Assembly: GCF_019890675.1 (NCBI RefSeq)
Contig: NZ_JAIOAA010000009.1
Coordinates: forward strand, 124,001 to 188,000
DNA from: Micromonospora sp. PLK6-60
Lineage (GTDB): Bacteria; Actinomycetota; Actinomycetes; Mycobacteriales; Micromonosporaceae
Reading direction: 5' to 3'
Length of the DNA stretch: 64,000 bases
Both the position numbers and the translations under genes were made by a program. Each line of letters opens with the position of its first letter. Position 1 is the first letter of the stretch. Of the stretch, positions 1 through 7,575 are shown piece after piece. Under the pieces are notes generated by a model, which was not told the origin of the DNA, made no database searches, and worked only from the letters and a program-made list of their open reading frames with translations.

Positions 1-336
1 GACGTCGACCAGGATCTCCGCGACGCCCTGACCGACCGCTGTGGAGAACTTGTCGACGAGGACACCGACGAGGTGGTCGACGCGGTGCTGGTGTGGCACC
101 GGGATGGCGACGGTGACCTGTTCGAGGTGCTCGTCGACGCCCTCGGCCCGCTGGCCGACGCCGGTGTGGTGTGGCTCCTGACGCCCAAGGCCGGGCGGGA
201 CGGGCACGTCGAGCCGAGTGAGATCGCCGAGTCCGCGCAGACCGCCGGCCTCCAGCAGACCTCCACCGTCAACGCCGGTCGGGACTGGAGCGGCGCCCGT
301 CTCGTGCTACGCCGAGGCTCCAAGGGCCGTAAGTGA
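1..336 (+). CDS. DUF3052 family protein, 3' part
   Basis: The open frame runs in from the window edge, so only about the last 111 residues are seen and the true start lies outside. The visible part has the actinobacterial DUF3052 look: an acidic start (DEDTDEVVDAVLVWHRDGDG), a central LADAGVVWLLTPKAGRDGHVEP segment and a basic tail ending GSKGRK. No function is established for the family. In mycobacteria a gene of this type sits beside ahpE, and the same pairing is seen here, with the peroxiredoxin starting 80 bases downstream on the same strand. The GTG at 73 is an internal codon and not the start. Confidence 0.75.
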   Translation, partial: DVDQDLRDALTDRCGELVDEDTDEVVDAVLVWHRDGDGDLFEVLVDALGPLADAGVVWLLTPKAGRDGHVEPSEIAESAQTAGLQQTSTVNAGRDWSGARLVLRRGSKGRK

Positions 337-416
337 CGCGGCGGGTCCAGCCCGGTCCCGCCGCGCCAGGTGTGGCAGGCTGAGCCCGTCCCAGAGGTGA
401 CCCGAGGAGTTCCCGG

Positions 417-884
417 ATGCCCATCGAGGTAGGCGCCGAGGCGCCGGACTTTGTGCTGAAGGACCAGAACAACCAGGAGGTCCGGCTCTCCGACCACCGC
501 GGCCGGCGGGCCGTGCTGCTGGTCTTCTACCCGCTGGCGTTCACCGGCATCTGCCAGGGCGAGCTGTCCGAGCTGCGGGACAACCTCGACGAGTACGTCA
601 ACGACGACGTCCAGGTGCTGACGGTCAGCGTCGACTCGGTCTACGCCCACAAGATCTGGGCCGACCGGGAGGGCTACCAGTTCCCGCTGCTTGCCGACTT
701 CTGGCCGCACGGCGCGGTCGCCCAGGCGTACGGCGTCTTCAACGACGTCGCCGGCATCGCCAACCGGGGCACCTTCGTGATCGACAAGGCCGGCGTGGTC
801 CGGTTCGCCGAGATGAACATGCCGGGCGAGGCGCGGGACCAGGCGGGCTGGCGCAAGGCCCTCACCGCGACCGTGGCCGCCTGA
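417..884 (+). CDS. ahpE: 1-Cys peroxiredoxin, AhpE type
   Basis: This 155-residue protein is a thioredoxin-fold peroxidase that reduces hydroperoxides. The peroxiredoxin active site is clear: Pro39, Thr43 and peroxidatic Cys46 in PLAFTGICQGEL. Cys46 is the only cysteine in the protein, which fits the 1-Cys AhpE class, in which an external thiol (mycothiol/mycoredoxin in actinobacteria, by family knowledge) resolves the sulfenic acid. The length matches the family (about 153 in M. tuberculosis AhpE). The ATG follows GAGGAGTTCCCGG, a good ribosome site. It follows the DUF3052 gene on the same strand, an arrangement shared with mycobacteria. Confidence 0.93.
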   Translation: MPIEVGAEAPDFVLKDQNNQEVRLSDHRGRRAVLLVFYPLAFTGICQGELSELRDNLDEYVNDDVQVLTVSVDSVYAHKIWADREGYQFPLLADFWPHGAVAQAYGVFNDVAGIANRGTFVIDKAGVVRFAEMNMPGEARDQAGWRKALTATVAA

Positions 885-965
885 CCGACACCGGGCACAC
901 CGTTCGACCGGGCCGGAGGGCGACAGGTAAGCTAGCCTCCCTCCGGCCCGCCGTACGGGCGTTCC

Positions 966-1037
966 GGGCGCGTAGCTCAGTGGGAGAGCACTCGCCTTAC
1001 AAGCGAGGGGTCGCAGGTTCGAAACCTGCCGCGCCCA
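966..1037 (+). tRNA. tRNA-Val (anticodon TAC)
   Basis: A full cloverleaf is present. The acceptor stem GGGCGCG (966-972) pairs with CGCGCCC (1030-1036), followed by discriminator A. The D arm holds TAGCTCAGTGGGAGAGC, the anticodon stem CTCGC/GCGAG encloses CTTACAA with anticodon TAC, and the T arm is GCAGG-TTCGAAA-CCTGC. The anticodon reads GTA (and other GTN) valine codons. The 3' CCA is not encoded (the genome reads CCC). It stands alone in the gap between ahpE and the marR gene. Confidence 0.96.
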
Positions 1038-1131
1038 CCCTTCATCACTTCGAAGAGGTCCCGCTGTCGCCTGGCGTGACATCGAGCCTGCCACCTGACC
1101 TGCACGCGAGCCGACCGGGCGCAACGCGAAT

Positions 1132-1172
1132 ATGGTTGTGCGCTCGAACCATCTGGTTGTACCGTCGAACCA
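1132..1172 (+). promoter_or_regulatory. Tandem palindromic operators before marR
   Basis: Two copies of TGGTT-N9-AACCA lie head to tail (1133-1151 and 1154-1172), two bases apart, so the inner half-sites also form AACCA-TC-TGGTT. The second copy runs into the ATG at 1172. This is the geometry expected for a winged-helix dimer binding cooperatively and blocking its own start. Assignment to the MarR protein that follows is inferred from position. Confidence 0.65.
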
Positions 1173-1609
1173 TGCAGGACGGCGAGGTGGACACGGCGCA
1201 GAAGGCCCTGATGCGGTTCATCCGCAACTTCGGCCTCCATCAGCCCGACCGCACGCCGTGTGGGCAGCCGCTGCCTGTCTCCGAGGCACACGCCATGGTG
1301 GAGATCGCCGGAGCGGGGCGGATCCGTCAGGTGGAGTTGGCACGCCGGCTGCGGTTGGAGAAGAGCACCGTCAGTCGCCTGACCGCCAACCTGGTGGGCC
1401 GCGGGTGGGTGGACCGGGAGGCCGCCGCCGGTGACGGTCGCGGCGTGCTGCTCGTACTCACCGATGCCGGAGCCGCTGCGGCGGCTCGGCTTGCCGACGC
1501 GCGCCGCGACCGACTCACCGCCCTACTCGATCGCATCCCCGGCGAGCAGCGCTCCGCGGTGGTGCGCGCGCTACAGACCCTTGCGGAGGCCGCTGATGGA
1601 CCGTCCTGA
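1172..1609 (+). CDS. MarR family transcriptional regulator
   Basis: This 145-residue protein is a winged-helix repressor-like regulator. The helix-turn-helix lies at about residues 50-80 (VELARRLRLEKSTVSRL) and is followed by the wing with the MarR-typical DGRG before VLLVLTDAG. A longer open frame exists upstream but would start inside the tRNA; the ATG at 1172 gives normal MarR length and begins right at the second operator, so the transcript may be leaderless. It overlaps the next gene, a lipoprotein, by 14 bases, so the two are probably co-transcribed and autoregulated through the tandem sites. The ligand is unknown. Confidence 0.85.
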   Translation: MQDGEVDTAQKALMRFIRNFGLHQPDRTPCGQPLPVSEAHAMVEIAGAGRIRQVELARRLRLEKSTVSRLTANLVGRGWVDREAAAGDGRGVLLVLTDAGAAAAARLADARRDRLTALLDRIPGEQRSAVVRALQTLAEAADGPS

Positions 1610-2120
1610 CCGCCCCTACGCTCGTAGGGGGACCGTGCTGCTGGTGGTGGCGACCGCCGTCGCGGCGCTGAGTGCTGGCTGCTCCGGTGGCTCGTCGACA
1701 CCGACGCCGGCTTCGTCCAGCCGCCAGGTGGAGGTGGCCGAGCGGGGTGCGTCCGTCATGCCGTTCGACCTGGACCGCACCACACACCAGTTCACCAAGA
1801 CCGACGGCGGTGGCGTGCAGACGGTCGTCGCCGACGACCCGCAGGACACCACCCAGATGAGCCTCATCCGGCAACACCTGACCGAAGAGGTTGACCGCTT
1901 CCGGCGCGGCGACTTCACCGATCCCGGCCGTATCCACGGCCAGAAGATGCCCGGCCTGGAAGCGCTTCGCGGTCACGGCGGGCGGATCACGATCGACTAC
2001 GAGACCACCGCCGATGGCGGGCGCATCACCTACACCACCACCGACCCGGGGCTTCGCGACGCGCTGCACGTGTGGTTCGACGCCCAGGTCAGCGATCACG
2101 GCCAGCACGCCACCAACTGA
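1596..2120 (+). CDS. Small lipoprotein, unknown function
   Basis: This 174-residue protein has a lipoprotein signal: a basic start, a hydrophobic run (VLLVVATAVAALSAGC) and a lipobox with the acylated Cys near residue 29, so it is probably anchored outside the membrane. The mature part has MPFDLDRTTHQFTKTDGG and a VVADDPQDTTQMSLIRQHL segment that I associate with a small conserved family sometimes mislabelled as aspartate carbamoyltransferase; nothing in it supports that enzyme. The ATG at 1596 lies inside the marR end, so expression is likely coupled. The MarR pairing suggests a stress-responsive role, which is inference only. Confidence 0.7.
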   Translation: MDRPDRPYARRGTVLLVVATAVAALSAGCSGGSSTPTPASSSRQVEVAERGASVMPFDLDRTTHQFTKTDGGGVQTVVADDPQDTTQMSLIRQHLTEEVDRFRRGDFTDPGRIHGQKMPGLEALRGHGGRITIDYETTADGGRITYTTTDPGLRDALHVWFDAQVSDHGQHATN

Positions 2121-2255
2121 GCGCCTCCGAGGTCCGCTTCCCGCCGAGCCGACGTCGGGCTTCGCGCCCGGCCGGGCGGGGCGCGGAGACGGCGGCTGTT
2201 GTGGACAATGCTCGTCAGGAGAGAGTCGACCGCCGCCGCATTCGGGGGATCCGCG

Positions 2256-3218
2256 ATGACCCTACGTCCAGACGTCGTCGTCCTCGGTTGCGGCGTCACC
2301 GGCCTCAGCACCGCCATCCGCCTGGTCGAGGGCGGTGCGCGGGTGCTGATCCGCACCGCGGCCCCACCCGCGCGGACGACGTCGAGCCTGGCCTCGGCGC
2401 TCGTCGGCCCGAACCTGTCGCCGCCCGACGACCCGCAGCGCGCCTGGACCGAGGAGACCCTGCGGGTGCTGCGCGACGAGCCGATGCCGGGCGTGACGCT
2501 GCGGGAGGGCACGCTCGCCGCCCGCCCCGCCGGGGCCACGCCGCCGTTCGCGGAGCGGACGCTGGGCTTCCGGCCACTCGACGACGATGAGCGCCCGACC
2601 GGGTTCGGCACCGCCTTCACCGTCCGCCTGCCGCTCGTCGACATGCCCGTCTACCTCGCCCACCTGCTGCAACGCTTCCAGGGCGCCGGCGGCGAGGTGC
2701 GCGAGGAGCCGGTGGGATCGCTCGGGGAGGCCGCCGCCGTGGCCCCGGTGGTGGTCAACTGCACCGGGCTTGCCGCGCGGCACCTGACCGACGACGCCGA
2801 GCTCCATCCCGTACGCGGGCCCAGGATCGTGGTGCGCAATCCCGGCATCGAGCGGTTCTTCATGGAGGCGCCGATGACGCCGACCTGGGCGTCGATCTTC
2901 CCGCACGGCGACCACGTGGTGCTCGGCGGCGCGCAGCGGCGCAGCGAGGACACCACGCCGGACCCGGCGGAGGAGGCCGACATCGTGGCGCGGTGCGCGC
3001 GGATCGAACCCGCGCTGACCGACGCGGAGGTGATCGAGCACCGGGTGGGGCTGCGACCGGGCCGGCCGGTGCCGCGGGTGGCGGCCGAGCGGCGCGGCGA
3101 CGCCCTGGTGGTGCACAACTACGGCCACGCCGGCAGCGGCGTCATGCTGTCCTGGGGGTGCGCCCGGGACGCGGCGGCGCTGGCGCTGGGCGGGCGGACC
3201 GACCGGTCCGCCGAGTGA
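2256..3218 (+). CDS. FAD-dependent oxidoreductase, D-amino-acid oxidase like
   Basis: This 320-residue protein has a Rossmann FAD-binding start (VVVLGCGVTGLSTAIRL, GxGxxG at about residues 11-16) and a C-terminal HNYGHAGSGVMLSWG segment. That closing motif, with the HNYGH-GSG core, is typical of the D-amino-acid oxidase branch of the DAO family. It probably oxidises a small amine or D-amino acid with release of peroxide. The ATG at 2256 follows GGGGGATCCGCG and is preferred over an upstream GTG at 2199. A 92-residue gene follows 13 bases later and may share its transcript. Substrate is not predictable. Confidence 0.82.
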   Translation: MTLRPDVVVLGCGVTGLSTAIRLVEGGARVLIRTAAPPARTTSSLASALVGPNLSPPDDPQRAWTEETLRVLRDEPMPGVTLREGTLAARPAGATPPFAERTLGFRPLDDDERPTGFGTAFTVRLPLVDMPVYLAHLLQRFQGAGGEVREEPVGSLGEAAAVAPVVVNCTGLAARHLTDDAELHPVRGPRIVVRNPGIERFFMEAPMTPTWASIFPHGDHVVLGGAQRRSEDTTPDPAEEADIVARCARIEPALTDAEVIEHRVGLRPGRPVPRVAAERRGDALVVHNYGHAGSGVMLSWGCARDAAALALGGRTDRSAE

Positions 3219-3231
3219 GGGGAACGCCGGT

Positions 3232-3510
3232 ATGTCGACCGAGCCACAACCGGGCGTCGCTCCCGCGGACCAGCGCGTCCGCCATCGCGGGGAGCCGGTG
3301 ACGCTGACGGTCGACGGGCAGGAGTTCCGGGTACGCGTCCGGGTGGGCGAGCCGCGCACGTACGACTTCGACTGGCTCACCGGGCCGCACGAGTACGGCT
3401 TCGCGCTCTCCGGCCCGCGCGACCTGGTGTTGAGCCACGCCGAGATGACGCAGGCCATCCGCGACTTCCTCGCGCAGATCGACCCGGCCACGGGCTACCT
3501 CGCGGACTAG
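3232..3510 (+). CDS. Hypothetical protein, 92 aa
   Basis: I do not recognise this protein. It has no signal peptide or membrane segment. It is mostly predicted strand in the middle (VTLTVDGQEFRVRVRVG, then TYDFDWLTGPHEYGFALSG) and ends in a helical AEMTQAIRDFLAQIDP. GAGGGGAACGCCGGT precedes the ATG. It follows the oxidase gene closely, and its stop overlaps the stop of the converging VOC gene within the four bases CTAG (3507-3510). Confidence 0.7.
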   Translation: MSTEPQPGVAPADQRVRHRGEPVTLTVDGQEFRVRVRVGEPRTYDFDWLTGPHEYGFALSGPRDLVLSHAEMTQAIRDFLAQIDPATGYLAD

Positions 3511-3926
3511 ACCTCGTGCCCGCCGTCGCGGCGCGGCGCGGCGGTGGGCCCCCGCAGGTCCGCCCCCGCCGGCTCCCAGAGCTGGATCGGGTTGCCCTCC
3601 GGGTCGCGCAGGCTGGCGAACCGTCCGTTCGGGTACTCCTCGGGGTCGACCTCCACCGCCACGCCGGCGCCCCGCAGCTGCCCGACCATGGCGTCCAGGT
3701 CGGACACCCGGAAGTTCAACGACCAGGAGTGGGCCGGGCCGCCGAAGTGGTCGGACTCCGCGTCCATGGCCGCCAGGACGGTCGGCCCCGGTCGCTGCCA
3801 CCAGGACGACACGTCGTACGACTCCGGCGCCGGGTCGATCCCGAGGTGGGTGACGTACCAGTGGTTCAGCCGGTCAGGATCCTGGGCCCGGAAGAACACT
3901 CCACCGATGCCGGTCACCCGTTCCAT
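3507..3926 (-). CDS. VOC (glyoxalase/bleomycin-resistance) superfamily protein
   Basis: This 139-residue protein has the vicinal-oxygen-chelate pattern: GIGGVFFRAQDPDRLNHWYV at the start, a central SWSLNFRVSDLDAMVGQLR and the closing FASLRDPEGNPIQLWEP. Such proteins fold as paired beta-alpha-beta-beta-beta modules and often bind a metal ion. The C-terminal Glu of LWEP matches a usual metal ligand. The ATG at 3926 has GGAGAACC just upstream. The reaction cannot be assigned. It converges with the preceding gene with overlapping stops. Confidence 0.85.
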   Translation of the reverse strand: MERVTGIGGVFFRAQDPDRLNHWYVTHLGIDPAPESYDVSSWWQRPGPTVLAAMDAESDHFGGPAHSWSLNFRVSDLDAMVGQLRGAGVAVEVDPEEYPNGRFASLRDPEGNPIQLWEPAGADLRGPTAAPRRDGGHEV

Positions 3927-3952
3927 GGTTCTCCTCGCGTCGTTGGGATGGG

Positions 3953-4582
3953 TCAGCGGGTGGCGCGGGCGCGGAAGGTGTCCGCCCCGTCGCCGGTCAG
4001 CTCCGGCAGGACGACCAGCCGGCCGGTGAGCGCCATCATCAGCGCCTCCGCGCTGCCGCGTACCTCCGGGCCGTCGCCCCGGGCCCAGTCCAGGTCGGTG
4101 GCCGCGAACCGCAACCCGGCGCGCAGCCGGCGCGGCCCGAACGCGACGGACCGGCGGCTGACCAGGAAGTCCAGCGACACCCGGGCATGCGCCAGGTCGA
4201 GCCGGTGGGGCAGGCCGAGCGGACGGCGTACGTCCTGACCGTGCACCTGGAGGTCGGTGAGCTGGCCGTACAGCCCGACCACCGGTGGCGAGAACGCGTT
4301 CCGTTCGTTGCGTCGCAGCTCGGCCGCCAGCTCGGCGGCCGGCCGGCGGGCGACCATGCGGGCCAGCTCGGCGTTGGCCCGGTGCAGGCTGAGGCGGCTG
4401 CGCAGGATCAGCGGCAGGAACCAGCGCGGGGAGGCGGCGAACGGGGCGACCACGTGGCCGGCCACCTCCTTGACCGTCCACGCGCCACACAGGCTGGGCG
4501 TGTCCAGCTGCTCGGGGGTCAGCGAGTCGATCAGGTCGGCGAACCGGCGGCGTTCCGCCGCCACCATGTCGAGGAGAGCCAC
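3953..4582 (-). CDS. Maleylpyruvate-isomerase-like (TIGR03083/DinB fold) protein
   Basis: This 209-residue protein belongs to the actinobacterial mycothiol-dependent maleylpyruvate isomerase N-terminal/DinB-like superfamily. It shows the start AAERRRFADLIDSLTPEQLD, the SLCGAWTVKEVAGHVV segment with the characteristic Cys-Gly-x-Trp and His, and the later GLYGQLTDLQVHGQDVRRPLG with another His. These histidines would bind the metal in the four-helix bundle. I chose the GTG at 4582 (GGCGGG upstream); an ATG at 4567 is nearly as good. It lies 26 bases behind the VOC gene start on the same strand, so the two may form an operon. Substrate is unknown. Confidence 0.78.
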   Translation of the reverse strand: MALLDMVAAERRRFADLIDSLTPEQLDTPSLCGAWTVKEVAGHVVAPFAASPRWFLPLILRSRLSLHRANAELARMVARRPAAELAAELRRNERNAFSPPVVGLYGQLTDLQVHGQDVRRPLGLPHRLDLAHARVSLDFLVSRRSVAFGPRRLRAGLRFAATDLDWARGDGPEVRGSAEALMMALTGRLVVLPELTGDGADTFRARATR

Positions 4583-4640
4583 CCCGCCGACGCTACCGAC
4601 GCGGGCCCGTCCGCGCTGCCCCCGGCGCACCGCGCGAGCG

Positions 4641-4697
4641 GGTGTTAACAAGGGGTCCCGCCTCTACCGAATGCGTTAATAAGGTGCCCCTCCTTGC
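4641..4697 (+). repeat. Dispersed palindromic repeat, copy 1
   Basis: This 57-base element starts GGTGTTAACAAGGGG, has a central CTACCGAATGCGTTAA and ends GGTGCCCCTCCTT. It matches, in the same orientation, the copy at 46879-46938 and, inverted, the copy at 24235-24291. Its ends are partly complementary. Unlike the other copies it lies between divergent gene starts (4582 minus, 4712 plus), and its edge adjoins the ribosome site of the plus-strand gene. Confidence 0.8.
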
Positions 4698-4711
4698 CGG
4701 AGGATCGGGGG

Positions 4712-5485
4712 GTGGGCTACGCGGAGGTGAACGGGCTGCGCCTCTGGTACGAGGTGCGCGGCGCCGGCCGTCCGCTGGTGCTGCTGCACGGCAGCTACGG
4801 CACGGGGGAGACCTTCGCGCCGATCCTGCCCGCCCTGGCCGCCCGGCGTCGGGTGGTCGCCGTCGACCTGCAGGGACACGGCCGCACCGCCGACGTGGAC
4901 CGGCCGCTGCGGTACGAGTCGCTGGCCGACGACGTCGCCGCGCTGATCCGGCGCCTCGGCCTGGTCGAGCCGGACCTGATGGGCTATTCGCTCGGCGGGG
5001 CGGTGGCGCTGCGTACCGCGATCCGGCATCCGGGGCTGCCGCGTCGGCTGGTGGTGGTGTCGGCGCCGTGCAAGCGGGCCGGGTGGCGGCCGGCGGTGCT
5101 GGCCGCGCTGGCCGGGCACGACGAGCGGACCGCCGAGCGGATGCGGGGCACCCCGGCGCACCTGCGGTACGAGCGGGTGGCGCCCCGGCCGGGGGACTGG
5201 CCGGTGCTCTGGGCCAAGAGCGGTGAGCTGCTGCGCCACGACTACGACTGGTCCGCCGAGGTGGCCGCGCTGGCGCTGCCGGTGCTGCTGGTCTTCGCCG
5301 ACGCGGACTCGGTGCCCGTCAGCCACGTCGCGGAGTTCTTCGGGCTGCTCGGCGGCGGCGACGGTCGCTCCACCGCCCGGCTCGCGGTGCTGCCCGGGCA
5401 CACCCACGACGACATGCCGGGCGCCCCGGCCCTGCCGGCCGCCGTGCTGCCGTTCCTCACCCACCCCGTCCACGAGCCGGGCTGA
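4712..5485 (+). CDS. Alpha/beta hydrolase
   Basis: This 257-residue protein has a complete alpha/beta-hydrolase pattern. The oxyanion-hole HGS is at 26-28, the nucleophile elbow GYSLGG holds Ser93, an acidic residue lies in VLLVFADADSVP and the catalytic His is in LPGHTHDD. It is probably an esterase or similar hydrolase in the cytoplasm, as it has no signal peptide. The GTG at 4712 is eight bases after GGAGG and is preferred to the TTG at 4694. The upstream region is occupied by a dispersed palindromic repeat. Substrate cannot be read from the sequence. Confidence 0.88.
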   Translation: MGYAEVNGLRLWYEVRGAGRPLVLLHGSYGTGETFAPILPALAARRRVVAVDLQGHGRTADVDRPLRYESLADDVAALIRRLGLVEPDLMGYSLGGAVALRTAIRHPGLPRRLVVVSAPCKRAGWRPAVLAALAGHDERTAERMRGTPAHLRYERVAPRPGDWPVLWAKSGELLRHDYDWSAEVAALALPVLLVFADADSVPVSHVAEFFGLLGGGDGRSTARLAVLPGHTHDDMPGAPALPAAVLPFLTHPVHEPG

Positions 5486-5503
5486 CCGGCGTCCGGCCCG
5501 CCG

Positions 5504-6946
5504 TCACCCCCCGTACGCCCGCCGGCGGCGCCACCGCGCCACGCCGAGCACCGCCAACCCGGCCACGCCGGCCAGCCCGGCCCCGAGCCAGAACCGGGGG
5601 CCCAGCCCGGCCGGTGGGTCGGCCTTCCGGACCCGGGCGGCGCGCACCACGTCGTCGGCGACGTCCACGGCGACCACCTCGTCGGGGGCGGTGAGCAGGG
5701 TCCGGGGTGTGGCGGTGCCGGGGTCCAGGGCCAGCACCCGAACGCTGCCGACGTTGCCGTACGCGGTCCGCTGGTCCATCTCCAGCGGCTGGTCGAACCG
5801 GGCCGGCGCGTTCGGGTGCGGCAGGTAACCGACCACCATCGCCGCACCGGCGTCGGTCCAGCCGAGCAGCCGGATCGCGGTCACGCCCGACACCCCGGGC
5901 AGCTCCGCCGCGCCCGTCTCCCGACCGGTGCCCGGGTCGACCATCCGGACCTCACGCCCGTTCGCCGGGTCGGCGTGACGTAGCCGCCAGGTGTCGCCCT
6001 GCCGCACTGCCAGCGTCAACCACCGGCCGTCGGGCGTCCAGGCGCCCTTGCCGGCCAGCCAGGTCGATGCGGGGAGCGGGAAGGAGGCCGTCTGCCGGCC
6101 GTCGAGGTCGGTGACCCGGATGGCGCCCCCGCCCGGGTCGGCGGGGTGCCGGCCGCCGGCGGAGTCCACCGGCGCCGGGCTGCCCATCTCGTACGCGAGG
6201 CGGCGGCCGTCGGGGGTGAACGCGACGGACCGGCCGAAGCTGGCGTTGTGCGGCCCCTCGGCCACCTCGACCCGGGGCCCACCGTCGAGCGGAAGCAGGC
6301 TGAGCGTCGAGCGGTAGCCCGTCCGCAACTCGTCGATCGCCGTGGTGTCCCGGACCACCAGCCGAGTGCCGTCCGGCGACCAGGCGACCGGCGTGCTGGT
6401 GACACTGCCGGCCACGTCGGTGGTGAGCTCGCGGGCCCGGCCGGTGACCAGATCGATCACCGTCACCCGGGGCCGGTCGGCGCTGCCGGAGCCGTGGGCC
6501 ACCAGTCGCCCGTCGGCGGAGAGGACCACGTCCTCGCCGGTGCGCGCCTCGTACCCGACGGTGAAGGTCCGGTACCGGTCCGCGTCGGCGCCGACGGCCA
6601 CCACCCGGCTGCCTTCCTCCCGCCAGACCAGGCCGGGCGCCTGGCCGCTGAAGATGACCGAGGCGGGGCCGAGCCGGGGCCGGTCGGTGGCGTGCAGCTC
6701 GCCGAAGGCCGGCGAGCTGACCCGGTCCGGCAGCGCCCCGTCGGCGGCCGGGGCGGCGGCGGAGGTCGCCGGACCGGCGGCCCGCAGCCCCAGCGGCACC
6801 AGCGCGACCAGGGCCAGGGCGGCGAGGGCGGCGGCCATCGAGCGGCGCCGGGTCCGCCGCGCCGTCGCGACCGCCCGGTCGTGCACGTCGTACGCGGGCA
6901 CGGCCTCGGCGGTCTCCCGCAGCGCGTCGCGCAGCCGGGCGCTCAT
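5504..6946 (-). CDS. Membrane-anchored beta-propeller-like protein, possible anti-sigma partner
   Basis: This 480-residue protein has a short basic cytoplasmic segment (LRDALRETAEAVPAYDVHDR, then TARRTRRR), one membrane helix at about 36-56, a long extracytoplasmic part with WD40/TolB-like strands (VAWSPDGTRLVV, VAFTPDGRRLAYEM, GAWTPDGRWLTLAV) and a second membrane helix near the C-terminus (WLGAGLAGVAGLAVLGVA) before an Arg-rich tail. It is coupled to the SigE-family sigma factor by an ATGA overlap (6943-6946). The layout matches the pair at 34731-36670. A role as a sensor or anti-sigma factor is inferred from coupling and topology; no ZAS zinc motif is seen. Confidence 0.7.
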   Translation of the reverse strand: MSARLRDALRETAEAVPAYDVHDRAVATARRTRRRSMAAALAALALVALVPLGLRAAGPATSAAAPAADGALPDRVSSPAFGELHATDRPRLGPASVIFSGQAPGLVWREEGSRVVAVGADADRYRTFTVGYEARTGEDVVLSADGRLVAHGSGSADRPRVTVIDLVTGRARELTTDVAGSVTSTPVAWSPDGTRLVVRDTTAIDELRTGYRSTLSLLPLDGGPRVEVAEGPHNASFGRSVAFTPDGRRLAYEMGSPAPVDSAGGRHPADPGGGAIRVTDLDGRQTASFPLPASTWLAGKGAWTPDGRWLTLAVRQGDTWRLRHADPANGREVRMVDPGTGRETGAAELPGVSGVTAIRLLGWTDAGAAMVVGYLPHPNAPARFDQPLEMDQRTAYGNVGSVRVLALDPGTATPRTLLTAPDEVVAVDVADDVVRAARVRKADPPAGLGPRFWLGAGLAGVAGLAVLGVARWRRRRAYGG

Positions 6947-7446
6947 CGCAGGCTCCGCTCCGCCGGCCGGTCCACCAGCTCGGGGGCGATGGCCCGCAGC
7001 CGGCGTACCGCGTCGTGGCCGTGCCGCTTGACGGTGCCGATCGAGCAGCCCAACGCCTCGGCCACCTGCGCCTCGGTCAGGTCCTCGTAGTAGCGCAGCA
7101 CCAGCACCGCCCGCTGCCGGGGGGTGAGCCGGCGCAGCGCGGCGTCCAGGGTCAGCCGTAGGGCGGTGGCGTCGCTGTGGTCGCCTCGGGGCAGCTCGGT
7201 CGGCACCGCCTCCAGCCGCTCGGCGACCCGGCGCCGGCGCCACCAGGAGACCTGCTGGTGGTACATGGCCCGGCGCACGTACGCCTCGGGGTCGCCGCCG
7301 TGGATCCGCCGCCAGTGCCGGTAGGTGCGGGCCAGCGCGCTCTGCAACAGGTCCTCGGCGAGCTGGTGGTCGCCGGTCAGCAGGTAGGCGGTGCGGGACA
7401 GCGCCGGGGACCGCTGCACCACGAACTCGTGGAACGACTCCGACAT
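6943..7446 (-). CDS. SigE family RNA polymerase sigma factor
   Basis: This 167-residue ECF-type sigma factor has region 2 at the start (LSRTAYLLTGDHQLAEDLLQ, then ARTYRHW and YVRRAMYHQQVSWWRRRR) and region 4 near the end (LTPRQRAVLVLRYYEDLTE, then AQVAEALGCSIGTVKRHGHD) with a clear helix-turn-helix. It belongs to the actinobacterial SigE group of short sigma factors. The ATG at 7446 follows GAGGGGGTGGGG. Its stop overlaps the start of the membrane propeller gene, so the two are translated together. Its promoters and stimulus are unknown. Confidence 0.92.
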   Translation of the reverse strand: MSESFHEFVVQRSPALSRTAYLLTGDHQLAEDLLQSALARTYRHWRRIHGGDPEAYVRRAMYHQQVSWWRRRRVAERLEAVPTELPRGDHSDATALRLTLDAALRRLTPRQRAVLVLRYYEDLTEAQVAEALGCSIGTVKRHGHDAVRRLRAIAPELVDRPAERSLR

Positions 7447-7493
7447 CCCCACCCCCTCACCCGCTATGAACGCCGCCGCCCCGGCAAAGGGTT

Positions 7494-7575
7494 GAGGCTC
7501 CCCGGCCAAGCCGGCGCACCGCCGGAAGGTCGAGGTCACCGGTCAAGCCGGCGCACCGCTGGAAGGTGGAGGCTC
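7494..7575. repeat. Short tandem repeat, 37-38 bp period
   Basis: Two units beginning GAGGCTCCCCGGCCAAG and GAGGTCACCGGTCAAG repeat at a period of 37-38 bases and share CAAGCCGGCGCACCG. A third unit begins at 7569 (GAGGCTCACC) and carries the stop of the phosphotransferase gene. It fills the gap between the sigma gene start and that stop. Confidence 0.6.

Noticed and set aside
980-1171. Upstream extension of the first marR frame
   Set aside because: It would begin inside tRNA-Val; normal MarR length and the operator position favour the ATG at 1172.
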